From: Hydrangea macrophylla
Taxonomy: Eukaryota; Streptophyta; Magnoliopsida; Cornales; Hydrangeaceae
Assembly: GCA_033977485.1 (NCBI GenBank)
Contig: CM066984.1
Span: 113,081,251-113,145,250, forward strand
Direction: 5' to 3'
Length of the DNA: 64,000 bases
Position 1 is the stretch's first letter. Each line of letters starts with the position of its first letter. Shown in pieces: positions 33,407 through 43,972 of the stretch. The translations under genes were made by a program, and so were the position numbers. The notes under the pieces are model-generated. The model was not told where the DNA came from, made no database searches, and saw only the letters and a program-made list of their open reading frames with translations.

Positions 33407-34966
33407 TAAAAAATCTGCAAGAGAGAGAAAGATGAAGACAGAGAGGGAAAAAGAAGAGAAAGAGGGTCACAATCCCTCCACCGCCACTGCCGACCACCCA
33501 CCCACCTTCCTCCTCCTCCCCTCTAACCATCTCCGGCCACCCCTTTCCGCCGCCAACCATTCTGTGGACAAATTGCTTACAAGTTTGTGAGAAAAAAAAA
33601 AATCAAAATTTCTCACAGAAATTGAATCGTTTGAGGCGCAAAAATTCGACTTTCACCTTTGTTTTCAAAAATGCGAATGAAAAGCAAGGTTTCAAATATG
33701 CAACTCATCATCAATAAAATCAACCGATGGCGAAACGATAGAGAAGTCGATCTCTGTTTGGACAAAATTTCTCACCCATTTATGTTCAAAGATTGAAATT
33801 TCTCACGGAAACAAAACGTTTGAAGCATCGCGACAACATAACTACTGCAATGTGAGAGTTATCTTGGATGGTCTAATCTGAGAATTTTTATCTGAAATGG
33901 TTCATGGAATTGATGTGTTCATCGACGGTTGTGCCATAGATTTACACATTTCCATGAATTTGTATACATAAATATAGTGCTGATAAGGATCTTCTTATTG
34001 TCTAGACTATAAGAAATTACTCACTTGCTATGTAGATTATGTTAGTGAGAAATTTCTCACTTGCATAGATTGGAATAAATAGCTCATTTGTTATGTGGAT
34101 GATGTTTGTGAGAAATTTCTCACTTTTATAGGTTGTAATAAATTGCTCATTTGTTATGTAGTGAAATTAGTGCAAAATTTCTCACTTATATAGGCAGTAA
34201 GAAATTACTTCCACATTGTATGTAGATTAAATTAGAGAGAAAAACAAGTGAGTGATAAATTTGTCACCATCGCAATAAATTTGGCACACTATTAAATATC
34301 AGTGACAAATTTATCACGTACGTGCCTGTACAGTTATAACGAACTAAGCGAAGATGCAAACAAATTTATCACGTACGTGCCTATACAAATTTATCACCTT
34401 TTTAATCATGAACAATACGATCAGATTCACTAAATATCCAGTGAAGCGATGATGCAAACAATTCTTCTACTCAAGCTATGAACATAAAAACCATAGAAAA
34501 TTGACAAAAAAATAACTTCTGCATGTAACTTCTTTCTCAACAAATAAATAGAGAAGTTTATGAATCATAGTTGGTTAAAATATGCAAACATCCTTGATTT
34601 TAGGAATCATACTTCCCATATCAGTAACTGCCTAAAATTCATAAAACCTTATCTATGTTTTGAATGCATATACACGACCAAACAGATTTTAGCAAAAGAA
34701 ATTTCAGCAAAAGAAAATCTTTAAAATTCGATGAAACCACTATTTCAGGCATCTCCATATATTTTGGAACCATTATCTCTCACACTCCTAAAATTTCGAA
34801 CTCCACTTATTGAGAATTTCCATCATTTAATATATATCCATAATTGCATAAAGGGTATACTCGTCCAAAAAATAATCTCTAAATTGGGGAAAGGACTATT
34901 TTTTAAGTATCAACACAAATAAAGGATCAATTTCAGTGTTACAAAAAGTCAAAGCATCAAATCTAG
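33190..34966 (+). mobile_element. Left arm of a large inverted-repeat (MULE/foldback-like) element
   Basis: 33190-33285 and 34335-34966 are the inverse of 43438-44700: the outer end 'gggatacttaatatatag' matches the inverse of 'ctatgtattaagtatctc' at 44683-44700, and the similarity runs inward to 'atctag' at 34966. The left arm has an extra 1.05 kb (33286-34334) absent on the right, with a TA/GA microsatellite (33359-33405), a GC-rich stretch with CCACCGCC motifs (33476-33550), and a GTGAGAAATTTCTCAC repeat. Long TIRs suggest a Mutator-like element, but no 9-bp TSD is visible. Confidence 0.7.
34045..34185. repeat. GTGAGAAATTTCTCAC palindrome repeat
   Basis: Perfect 16-bp palindromes at 34045-34060 and 34108-34123 and a one-sided variant at 34170-34185; period 63 and 62 bp. 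The flanks 'ataaattgctcatttgttatgta' are repeated too (split units). Lies in the arm segment unique to the left side. Confidence 0.8.
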
Positions 34967-35074
34967 CGGTAGGATTTGAACTCACAACAAACTAAGATAT
35001 GTCTATTTTGAGGTCCATCCCTTTCATTGTTTAGAAACCTACGATTTAGTTCTTCAGATTTTGGTCAATATAGA

Positions 35075-35521
35075 TGTCACGACCCATCCTGCTACGCGCG
35101 GAAGTAGAACACGTGGTACGTCACCAAGGCTTATCCAGTTCCATTAAAGTAAAACCGTAGTGGAAAACATAAGTAAAATCCATTAAAAACGGAGTTATAA
35201 AAAGTTTTTCCCAATTCGAAAAGGTCCAAAAAGAATTCAGTCTTGAAACAGTTGTCTTATCGACTGATCTAGGGTCCGGTCAACTGGAGACCTAAAGAAA
35301 AGAGTTTAAAAAGTTCTACATCCCGGTCCAGTCGTCTGTGTTGGGGACTCAGTCGACTGGGGCCTCAATTTTTGAGTCAACTAGTGCCTTGTCCAGTCGA
35401 CTGGGCACTATGCATGCAGAATGTGGTATTTTCGTGCAGGAAACAGTCGACTGCTAACCCATCCAGTCGTCTGAAGCCCATGAAAACTGAAAGAAATAAC
35501 TCAAGAACACAGATTTTCAAT
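35075..35521 (-). mobile_element. Family A LTR, reverse copy, 3' part
   Basis: Inverse of the A1 3' end: TGTCACGACCCATCC at 35075, then 'aacacgtgg', 'tccattaaagtaaaac', and a palindrome array with units near 35257, 35277, 35329, 35350, 35374, 35394, 35444 and 35464 (pair spacing 20-21 bp). It is interrupted at 35522 by the complete retroelement and resumes at 43320. Most of the 5' part of this copy is missing. Confidence 0.75.
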
Positions 35522-36852
35522 TGTCACACCCGTCTCGGAAAATCTTTTATTTTAAAGGCATAAATGTTTTAAATGAAATTATTAACGTGGTTTAATAATT
35601 GTGGATGAGGTTGACCGTGAGTCAATGAAAGGTGTCAAGCGAGGACATGGGAACATGCAAATCATGTTGTATTGGCATAGCTAAATGATATTTATGTGAT
35701 TTAAATGTTATTTGACTTATCTGGTATTTTATGAATAGTAAATTATACCTGTGTGGTATAATTTCTGGTAATTTTGATATTATTAGATACCATTTTGAGA
35801 ACTGTGGTGAGAACGTGAGTGTCACGTTATATAAAAGGTATGTTATGTAGAGATTCCACAGAATTCGGACGTAAGTTTGGACCCAAACGAGACTCAATCG
35901 AAAACTTTTGTAATGTATAGTTTTCACCCGTAAAGTTATAAAATGGACGTGTGCGATGTTTTGGGAATTAATTAAAAGTTTGAGAAACTCGCAGGGAAGT
36001 AAACGCGATTTTTGGAAAGTTTGTCTATAAATAGCAAGGGTGAAAATTTCATTTGTCTTAAACTTTACAAAATATCGTTAGAGAGGAGAGAGAAAAGGGA
36101 GGTTGTTGCCACGGGCTTTGCGACGACGATCGGCGACCTTTCGTCCGTCTGTTTTCAACCAAACTTCATATTTGAACTCTCCAAGGTAAGGACTACGTTT
36201 TGCTACCTATTAGGCCATGTTTGGCTAACTTTTTATAAAATTCAAATTCTAAAAATTTGGGGAAAATGCGTGTAAACTCGTAGGTTTTGCGTAGGATCGG
36301 AGATTCGGCGTTTAGTCGGGCTTTTAGTCGTTCCTTCAAAGTTATACGACGATAGCTCGAGGTAATAATTTCTAGCCTATGTCATAAAAAAAAATTTCAT
36401 GTTTTAAATTTCGACGACGAATTTGAGATTCGGGCAAAATTCATGTGTTAATAGTAGACCCGTTAATTATGCACGCGATAAAAAGTGAAAAGCATGTCTA
36501 CTTTTACGCGAGTACGTTGAGTTGTCTATGTGGGTCAAAGGGGGGACTTATACAAATTCATGCCGAAGTAAGCTTCTTGATGTTTGAGAATTTAGGAGCG
36601 ACGGCTACTGTGCATGGTATAAGGCTTGGACTTTCCAGGGCACTTAGGAATGTAATGGTTGTAGGCTTGGTCTACCCATTGACATCGCGGTTTAAGGCTT
36701 GGACTTGCCGCTACCGGATAAATGCGTATTTTTCTCCCTAGAGGCTATTTGATATGATTTATGAGGTTAAAGCATGATTTATCATATATGTATATGTTAG
36801 AAATTGTGCACTCAGCATGTAGCTGAGCAATGGAGATTTACTCCATTGCAGG

Positions 36853-36886
36853 TATGAAGAAACACAAGAAGAAGCGTGAAGAGTGA
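36853..36886 (+). CDS. Candidate micro-ORF, ten lysine/arginine-rich codons
   Basis: Directly after the predicted splice acceptor the sequence reads ATG then KKHKKKREE and TGA. I see no ATG in the predicted first exon of this copy, so this would be the first start codon of the spliced RNA. The basic tract and a nearby stop are kept in the other copies, but their ATG is not: about 11676 TKKDKKKRDG-stop, about 16719 DKKKQKKKCKE-stop, about 63967 DKRRGKKKRE. It may be the relic of a C-terminal basic tail, a regulatory upstream frame, or just conserved purine-rich DNA. Low confidence as a coding gene. Confidence 0.25.
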
Positions 36887-37295
36887 GGTCGTGGGAATGC
36901 TGGGGATTACCTTTGTTCATGTTTTAGTTTCCTTTCCATATGTTGTAATACTATAATTGTGGAGCTAGAACCACGTTTTTGTTTGAATTGGAAACCTTGG
37001 AAGGATTTTGAATTCGTCCGAACTCGTAAGTTCGTGTTTTGTAAACTTGACTTATTAAATTCGGATTTTGAAGGACTTTGACTAGAGTTTTGTGAATAGA
37101 GCCAAACAAGCCTTAGCTTGTTCTGCTATTGTTTCTTTTCATGGATTAGTAAGATTAAACTTTGTTTTTGAAAGCTTGTTATAGCTTGTGATGTTTGGAT
37201 TAATGTAAGTGTGATTGGAGTAGTAGAATTGGTAGAGGTTGTTTGATGCCTTAAGCAAATTCTGCAACTTTGGGCAGGATTCTACTAAATGGTCA

Positions 37296-37331
37296 TTCGA
37301 CCGGTCGAAGGGGGTCGTTCGATCGGTCAAA
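37296..37331. repeat. TTCGACCGGTCGAA palindrome pair
   Basis: TTCGACCGGTCGAA at 37296-37309 and the variant TTCGATCGGTCAAA at 37318-37331: spacing 22 bp. The same pair is in the 3' LTR at about 42988 and 43010, and in an LTR B-like fragment at 39218 and 39240, always 22 bp. Confidence 0.85.
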
Positions 37332-37632
37332 ATACCCCCTTTCAATAATCGTTTTCTACAACTTTCAAAAATTTTCAAAAGGTTTTGATTGGTTCTTAGG
37401 GTACCTTTGGGATCCCTTTCAACATAAAATCATTCGTTTCAAAATACAATTCCGTTTTCAATTTTATACTGATTTTACAACTCGAAAGGTATCATTTCCA
37501 AAAGTTTTATATACTCAAGGTTATTTTAAAGTTCTTTTCTGCTGGGTATAGTAGTTTAATGGTCAGATAAACCTTGATGGTGTGCCACGTGTCCTGTTTC
37601 CGCACATTAGCAGGACGGGTTGTGACATTTAT

Positions 37633-37650
37633 TGGTATTAGAGCTATAGG
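37633..37650 (+). promoter_or_regulatory. Primer binding site, tRNA-Met type
   Basis: TGGTATTAGAGCTATAGG five bases after the 5' LTR. It follows the usual plant TGGTATCAGAGC primer site (complement of the initiator tRNA-Met 3' end) with one mismatch in the first twelve bases. Confidence 0.85.
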
Positions 37651-38243
37651 TAACAAAACTTTGAAAACGTTCAACGTCGAGTGGAGTGTTGAGTGAATTG
37701 ACACATATTCTAGAATGCATCCACATATTATAGAGGTGTTTGATGCATATGGTATGTTGTTATACATACATGATTATGTTATTGTCATACATGCATAGTA
37801 TTTATGCATTCATGAAATAGGTAGAATTATGCGAGTGTAGAGCTGTGTGATGAGATAAGGCTTACCGGGCATTATCATAGACCGTGTATAGGCACATAAG
37901 AGAGAGATGATATCCTGGTAGTGGTGAATTGTTGAATTTCTAAATGAAAATGAAATAATTTTTGATTGAATTGGTGAATGTTGTAAATGATGGTAATGAG
38001 TGCTCTTTGGGGGTGTTAACTGAGAACGAGGCCCGGATAGTGAACTATCAAAGAGATTTCATTGGGGGTTCACACAGAAGGAAAAAGTGATTGCTCATAG
38101 TTGAGTTTTGGGATTTGAATTGATTGATAAGAGTTTCGTCTCAGACATGGGCTAAATGCCGTGAAGTGAGAGAATAGAGATGGACAGTTGGGGTTTATAA
38201 CAGAAAGATTGTCCAGTAATATATATTGCTCGTGTATGGGGTA

Positions 38244-38536
38244 GGTGAGGAATCTCTCACCTTTTCTTACGGTGTTACCCTATGATGTTAACCTACGGTG
38301 TGATCGTGCGGGGTTATCTTATGGTTTTCTCTTATAGTGTATGATGGGTAGTTGAAGAATCTTTCAACTAATTTTACGGTATTGAGATGATTGGATGGTT
38401 GAGGAATCTCTCAACCTATCTTACGGTATGTATTGGATGGTTGAGGAATCTCTCAACTTATCTTACGGTATGTATTGGGGGTTAGAGAACATCTCCACAG
38501 ATTGTGAGTATCATGGTTGTTGAGGAATCTCTCAAC
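38244..38536 (+). repeat. Hairpin array GTTGAGGAATCTCTCAAC
   Basis: Five short inverted repeats, stem 6 bp (GTTGAG/CTCAAC or GGTGAG/CTCACC) and loop GAATCT, at 38244-38261, 38351-38368, 38398-38415, 38440-38457 and 38519-38536. The first uses a compensated stem (GGTGAG..CTCACC) and the second another (GTTGAA..TTCAAC), so base pairing is kept while sequence changes. Four of the five are followed within about 15 nt by 'ttacggt'. Confidence 0.8.
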
Positions 38537-39217
38537 TGAACCTGGCTTCGAGTAGTCGTAGTACCATAGTGGATTTAGATATGTGAGGAGGATTAGTAGT
38601 GGATGCTACCGGTGGAATGTATAAGTGGAAAGGTTGAATTTAAGGATTATCCCAAGACGAGGGGTAAGAACTAGAATGATAGAGTATGCTCTGACGGTTT
38701 GAAACTACAGTTGATAGAAGTTCAATTGATGATATGCTTCGGGAGTGATTGCTTAGACTTGATGATTATGTGCGTATGAATGTAACGATGAGGACAATAT
38801 AGGTCGGAGGAGAAACCTCAAAATTCCTTGATGGAGAATAAGTGAATGGAAATGAATAAAAATAGAAAATTCCTTGGTGTTTTGAAGTGGGGTGTCTAAA
38901 GAAGTAGAATAAAGGACGTAAGAATATATGACTTGAGATGAAAGATAAGTGTGGGTGATTGAACGTGATAAGAGATTTGGAGAAATCAAATGGATGTCGG
39001 ATATCATGAGGATAAGGAAATCTTGGTAGGGAATCCTATAGATAAGGTCTTTGTTACAGTGAGTTGTAGTGCGAATAACCATGAACCTTGCTTGGTTCGA
39101 TGAGTTTTCGAACACTTTTTGGTGGTTCCAAAGTGGTTGGGAAGTAGCCCCAAATGCCTTGTGAGCTTGAAGATTTTTAAGGATGTTAAGTGGGGAAAAA
39201 TATGGTCTAGGGGATAC

Positions 39218-39589
39218 TTGGACCGGTCGAAAGGGGCAGTTCGACCGGCTGAACACCCCTCTGATCCAAACAGTGATTTTGAAAACATTTTTCGTCGATT
39301 TTTACGGAAACAGGCATAACTATTTGTAAGAAATTTGGATTTGCGTGCCGTTTTTTACATTGGAATCAAGACTCAAAGATCTATCTTTTGGTGTAAAATT
39401 TAACCATAATTTTAAATGACCATTTTGCCCTTAGACTGTTTGTCACAGAAAAGTTCTTTTAAGATGTCTAATCCATGTTTTCTTTGTCAATTATCATATT
39501 TTAAACAAAATGAAAGATCTTTTAATGATTGTAAAACATTGTTGAGTGTTTGAAGTGAGTGGTTGTCAATGTGAGGTTGGAGTATGACA
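39218..39589 (+). mobile_element. Family B-like LTR 3' remnant
   Basis: Palindrome pair (39218, 39240), then 'ggcataacta', 'gatttgcgtgccgtttttt', 'atcttttggtgtaaaattt' and 'attttgccctta' collinear with 8599-8780 of LTR B, ending '..gttggagtatgaca' like the B 3' end. The 5' part was not recognised. Confidence 0.65.
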
Positions 39590-42115
39590 AGTAGTACGAT
39601 ACTAAACAAGAGCGGTTGTAGAAATGGCTAAGTAAAGTGACTTTGGGGTAAGTCAAGTGAGAGAGATGAAAATATAAGTTAGGAAGATGAGGGTTCGACG
39701 AGTAAGTGAACATGAACGGTATGAGTGGGATGAAGACTTGGTACATCGAGCACATTATCAGATATGATAGAAGGAATGTAAAGTAGTTAGAGGGCAATGG
39801 TAGATACAATGGAATGTTATCTCAATTGTCTTGGATTCCAACGAGGTTGGAGGGTTTTAAAAATTTTAGATTTTGCCCCAAGTAATTTTTAAAATGTTTA
39901 AAATATTTTAAAACATAACTTTTGTTTGAATAAGAAAATTGGTAATAGATATATATGAGAAGGTATCAAGTGGACCTTGGAAGTCGAGTATCGTGGAATG
40001 ATATGGTATATTTGGTATTGGAGACGCATCGATGTCTGTTTAACGAGTGAGTGCAATGTGAATCAAATATGAATTAAAATTTCTAAAGTAAAGAAGTGGT
40101 GAGGTGTTGTGCACCTGGATTTGGTAATTGGAACTTAAGACATTAAGGGAGTAGTCGTGCGTATTGTTCCAAAGGGGACTTAGTTTTGATTTAATAATTG
40201 GAATAACCCGAGGTATTGAGTGAGTTAGAGTTTTGAATAATCAGGAACTTAATGATATCTGTAAAGTATGAAACATTGGAAAGACAACAGTTATGAATCG
40301 GTTGACATTAGCAGCCGGAGTGAGAATAGGACCTTGGGTATTGTCACGAAAGGTATGTAAATTGGAAGTTGATAGAGAATTTATTGAACACAGTATACTT
40401 GATTGAGAAGATAAAATAAATGGGTTATCTTCAGATGGTTACAGGAATAGTATGAATACTTGAGCAACAGGTTCTTTGAGAATAACAAATTTGAGATCCG
40501 AATAGCAAAGATAAAGGATTGAAGAATCTGAATTGGAGTTGAGTCAAGTAACTAGAATTTAGAATTGTGAAATATTATGTTGTTAAATGTGGTATGAAGC
40601 CTTGAGATGTTATACAAAGAGTATATGTTCAGTGTAAAGGGTTGTCAGAAACTTAATAAGGGTGGAAATACAAGAGAATAATTGGTATGGACTTGTGTAA
40701 AGGTAAAAGTGAAACGCCAGAAACTTATGGAGTCATATAACTACGTAAAAGGGTAGAGGACCTACCTAGAATGATAAACTAAAGGATAGTAGACAAGCAG
40801 GAGATATATATAAGATGAGAAAGGATGACATTACAATTGAGATCTACGACAGAGAAGTAACTGACTTAGTGTGTGTGTACACTATGTGAGTAGAATGGAT
40901 TGTGAATGGTCAAGGGTTTGAGACAGAAACAAGGTAAGTTCTAAGCATGGGAATATGTTTTGATGAGCTCTGTGGTAGGTGTATGATTGACTAAGTTAAA
41001 TTGGGTTAACAATGTAACTTGTTGCAACGGATATTGGAAAAATTGTGTTGTGAAAGTATTATGCGCAATTTAAAAATAATTTATTTTAAAACAAAAAGGG
41101 GGAATATGTATTTGACTTTGTTAAAAGTTTTAAATTGAAAGCATAAAGTGAAATCTCCTACGTTAATCGATTGTAGTTCGAGTACACAAGTGAGAGATAA
41201 AGGGACAAGTGTGTTAACCATTCGAGACATCAGGTGGGTTCGAAGAGGTAGAATGATATGAAATTGCTAGTTAGGAATCTGGATAGTATCTTACGAGGCA
41301 TATATGATGGGAAGTAAAATACGAGGTTGGTTAAACCAAAATAGAATGATGACCATTGTCAGAGACAGAGAGAGAGTACTAGTGTGATTTGCTACTAACA
41401 AATTGATGGTTATATAAACTGATGTTACGTTATATGAACTCCTTAGGAAAGGAAGATTTGAAATTGATAAGAAATGAGAGATATTTAGAAAGGTGTGTCA
41501 TTCTACAAGTATTTTGCGATTAACAAGATAAATGATTGAATCCATGGTATATGAAATAGTTGGTTGAGGCGTTGACTTATCGACAGAGTATGTAAGTATG
41601 ATAGTACTCAGTTTTGGTTTACTTCGAGATGAAGAATCGTGAATGGTTGTTAACTAGTGGGTATGTATTGAAAATGACTTTTAGTCGAAAAGAAATATGG
41701 GTGAAAGTGAGATGAGTTATTTCTTTTGTTTTGGGTATTGTGATAAAACCATTGGGTTTTGGCTATGATATGTGACAAGTACAATGAAAGTATATGTGAG
41801 TTGACGTTGCAACGTCGTGAGGAGATTGTGTGTCAGGTTCGACTATTGAGTATGATCTACTCAGGTATTGATATTCTTACTTATCGTGGTGCTTCGATGT
41901 ATTACTAGAATGTGGGTTGAATCTTCAATCAGTTTGAGATAAGGGATCTGAGGATTTATTTTTCTTCGAAGCCTGAGGATTTATTTTCCTCGTGAGATTA
42001 TAATATCTTGGGGGAGATGTGTAGTTTGTGATGAGACAAACGTTGGAGTACTTGTGAGAAGTCTTGTAACTTGATGATGTGAGATGGTATAAGTTTGGGG
42101 ACAAACTTCCTTTTT

Positions 42116-42126
42116 GGAGGGGAGAG
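42116..42126 (+). promoter_or_regulatory. Polypurine tract
   Basis: GGAGGGGAGAG after a T run and one base before the 3' LTR TG: the expected plus-strand priming site. Confidence 0.85.
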
Positions 42127-42127
42127 T

Positions 42128-43319
42128 TGTCACACTCGTCCCGGAAAATCTTTTATTTTAAAGGCATAAATGTTTTAAATGAAATTATTAATGTGGCTTA
42201 ATAATTGTGGATGAGGTTGACCGTGAGTCAACAGAAGGTGTCAAGCGAGAACACGGGAACATGGAAATCAAGTTGCATTAGCATAACTAAATGACATATA
42301 TGTGATTTAAATGTTATTTGACTTATCTGGTATTTTATGAATAGTAAATTATACCTATGTAGCATAATTTCTGGTAATTTTGATATTATTAGATACCATT
42401 TTGAGAATTGTGGTGAGAACGTGAGTGTCACGTTATATAAAAGGTAGGTTGTGTAGAGATTCGACATAATTTAGTTTTCGGACGTAATTTTGGACCCAAA
42501 CGTGACTTAGTTGAAAACTTTTGTAATTTATAGTTTTCACCCGTAAAGTTATAAAATAGACGTGTGTGACGTTTCAGGAATTAATTAGAAGTTTGAGAAA
42601 TTCGTGGGGAAGTAACCGAGATTTTTGAAAAGTTTGCCTATAAATAGCAAGGGTTAGAATTTCATTTGTCATAAACTTTACAAAATATCGTTAGAGAGGA
42701 GGGAGAAAAGGGAGATTGTTGCCACGGGCTTCGCGACGACGATCGGTGACCTTTCGTCCTTCTGTTTTCAACCAAACTTCATATTTAAACTCCCCAAGGT
42801 AAGAACTACGTTTTGATACCTATTGTTTCTTTTCATGGATTAGTAAGATTAAACTTTGTTTTTGAAAGTTTTTTATAGCTTGTCACGTTTGGATTAATGT
42901 AAGTGTGATTGGAGTAGTAGTATTGGTGGAGGTTGTTTGATGCCTTCGCAAATTCTGTAGCTTTGGGTAGGATTATGCTAAAGGGTCATTCGACCGGTCG
43001 AAGGGGGTCGTTCGATCGGTCGAAATACCCCCTGCCAAAAATCTTTTTCTACAACTTTCGAAAATTTTCAAAAGGTTTTGATTGGTTCTTAGGGTACCTT
43101 TGGCACCCCTTTCAACATAAAATCATTCGTTTCGAAATACAATTCCGTTTTCAATTTTATACGGATTTTACAACTCGGAAGGTATCATTTCCAAAAGTTG
43201 TATATACTCAAGGTTATTTTAAAGTCCTTTTCTGATGCGTATAGTAGTTTAATGGTTGGATAAGCCTTGATGGCGTGCCATGTGTCCTGTTTCCTCACGT
43301 TAGCGGATGGGTCGTGACA
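42128..43319 (+). repeat. 3' LTR of the complete element (1192 bp, deleted)
   Basis: Collinear with the 5' LTR except for one large gap. 5' LTR bases from 36207 to 37125 (about 919 bp: the predicted intron, acceptor and micro-ORF) are missing, joined at CTATT (42820-42824). CTATT is present at both edges in the 5' LTR (36207-36211 and 37126-37130). Confidence 0.92.
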
Positions 43320-43437
43320 TCAGGCGACTGAAATACGAACCAGTCGACTGATTCCTCTCAACAAAGCCAAGGGTCTCCAAACCAATTCCCAACCTCAACA
43401 CAATTATAATCCACGATTCAATACATATATACAAAAG
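43320..43437 (-). mobile_element. Family A LTR, reverse copy, continuation
   Basis: Continues the copy cut at 35521: palindromes 'caggcgactg' (43321) and 'cagtcgactg' (43341), then sequence that matches 6560-6615 (for example 'tataatccacgattcaatac' against 'tataattcaacgattctgaac'). Confidence 0.65.
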
Positions 43438-43972
43438 CTAGATTTGGTGCTTTGGCTTTTTGTAACACTAAACTTGATCATTTATTTATGAATTTGGAGA
43501 TTATTTTTTGGACGAGCATACCCTTTATGCAATCATATATATATATATATATATATATTAAATGATGGAAATTCTCAATAAGTGGAGTTTGGAATTTTAG
43601 GAGTATGAGAGATAATGGTTCCTAAATATATGGAGATGCCTAAAATAGTGGTTTTATCAAATTTTAAATTCTGCAGCATTTTAAACCAAGGGTCTCCAAA
43701 CCAATTCCCAACCTCAACACAATTATAATCCACGATTCAATACATATATACAAAAGCTAGATTTGGTGCTTTGGCTTTTTGTAACACTAAAATTGATCAT
43801 TTATTTATGAATTTGGAGATTATTTTTTGGACGAGCATACCCTTTATGCAATTATGGATATATATTAAATGATGGAAATTCTTAATAAGTGGAGTTTGGA
43901 ATTTTAGGAGTGTGAGAGATAATGGTTCCTAAATATATGGAGATGCCTAAAATAGTGGTTTCATCAAATTTT
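43367..43972 (+). repeat. Direct tandem duplication, 319 bp offset
   Basis: The block starting 'ccaagggtctccaaacc' at 43367 recurs from 43686. Both copies contain the A-LTR tail plus the inner part of the inverted-repeat right arm, so the duplication happened after the LTR had inserted. Copy 1 has an expanded (TA)n at 43538-43558. Confidence 0.9.

Larger units (their letters stand above)
35522..37627 (+). repeat. 5' LTR of the complete element (2106 bp)
   Basis: TATA-like 'ctataaatag' at about 36024, leader 'cgacgatcggcgacc', donor CCAAG|GTAAGG at about 36185, GGCTTGGAC-type units (36622-36710), acceptor TCCATTGCAG| at 36852, then ATGAAGAAACACAAGAAG opening a ten-codon basic frame ending TGA, one TTCGACCGGTCGAA pair (37296 and 37318) and the 3' block 'gccacgtgtcctg'. 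Confidence 0.9.
37651..42115 (+). other. Non-coding internal domain of the retroelement
   Basis: About 4.5 kb, AG-rich on the plus strand, with stops in all frames. Minus-strand frames (for example 38753-39256, 167 codons, and 39522-39809) carry no recognised motif and overlap the repeats described separately. It includes a hairpin array (38244-38536) and a family B-like LTR remnant (39218-39589). The long length with no ORFs fits a large retrotransposon derivative, in which the internal RNA structure rather than protein is kept. Confidence 0.65.
35522..43319 (+). mobile_element. LTR retroelement with both LTRs, PBS and PPT, no ORFs (LARD-like)
   Basis: 5' LTR 35522-37627, PBS 37633-37650, 4.5 kb internal domain, polypurine tract 42116-42126, 3' LTR 42128-43319. 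Both LTRs start TGTCACA(C/T)(C)CGTC and end GTGACA. Flanks are TCAAT and TCAGG, three of five bases shared, so the TSD is decayed. I find no gag, protease, reverse transcriptase, RNase H or integrase motif in any frame, so it would depend on proteins supplied in trans. It sits inside a reverse LTR of the same family, inside the inverted-repeat element. The first 88 bp of the two LTRs differ at four sites, all C/T. Confidence 0.9.

Noticed and set aside
33476..33560. Proline-rich gene start in the inverted-repeat arm (CCACCGCC region)
   Set aside because: GC-rich and looks like a plant 5' leader, but no start codon with a sustained frame follows and no family is recognised; kept only as a remark.
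38753..39256. 167-codon minus-strand open frame
   Set aside because: Longest frame in the window, but it runs antisense through the retroelement internal domain into an LTR remnant and contains no domain motif; composition is that of the repeat.
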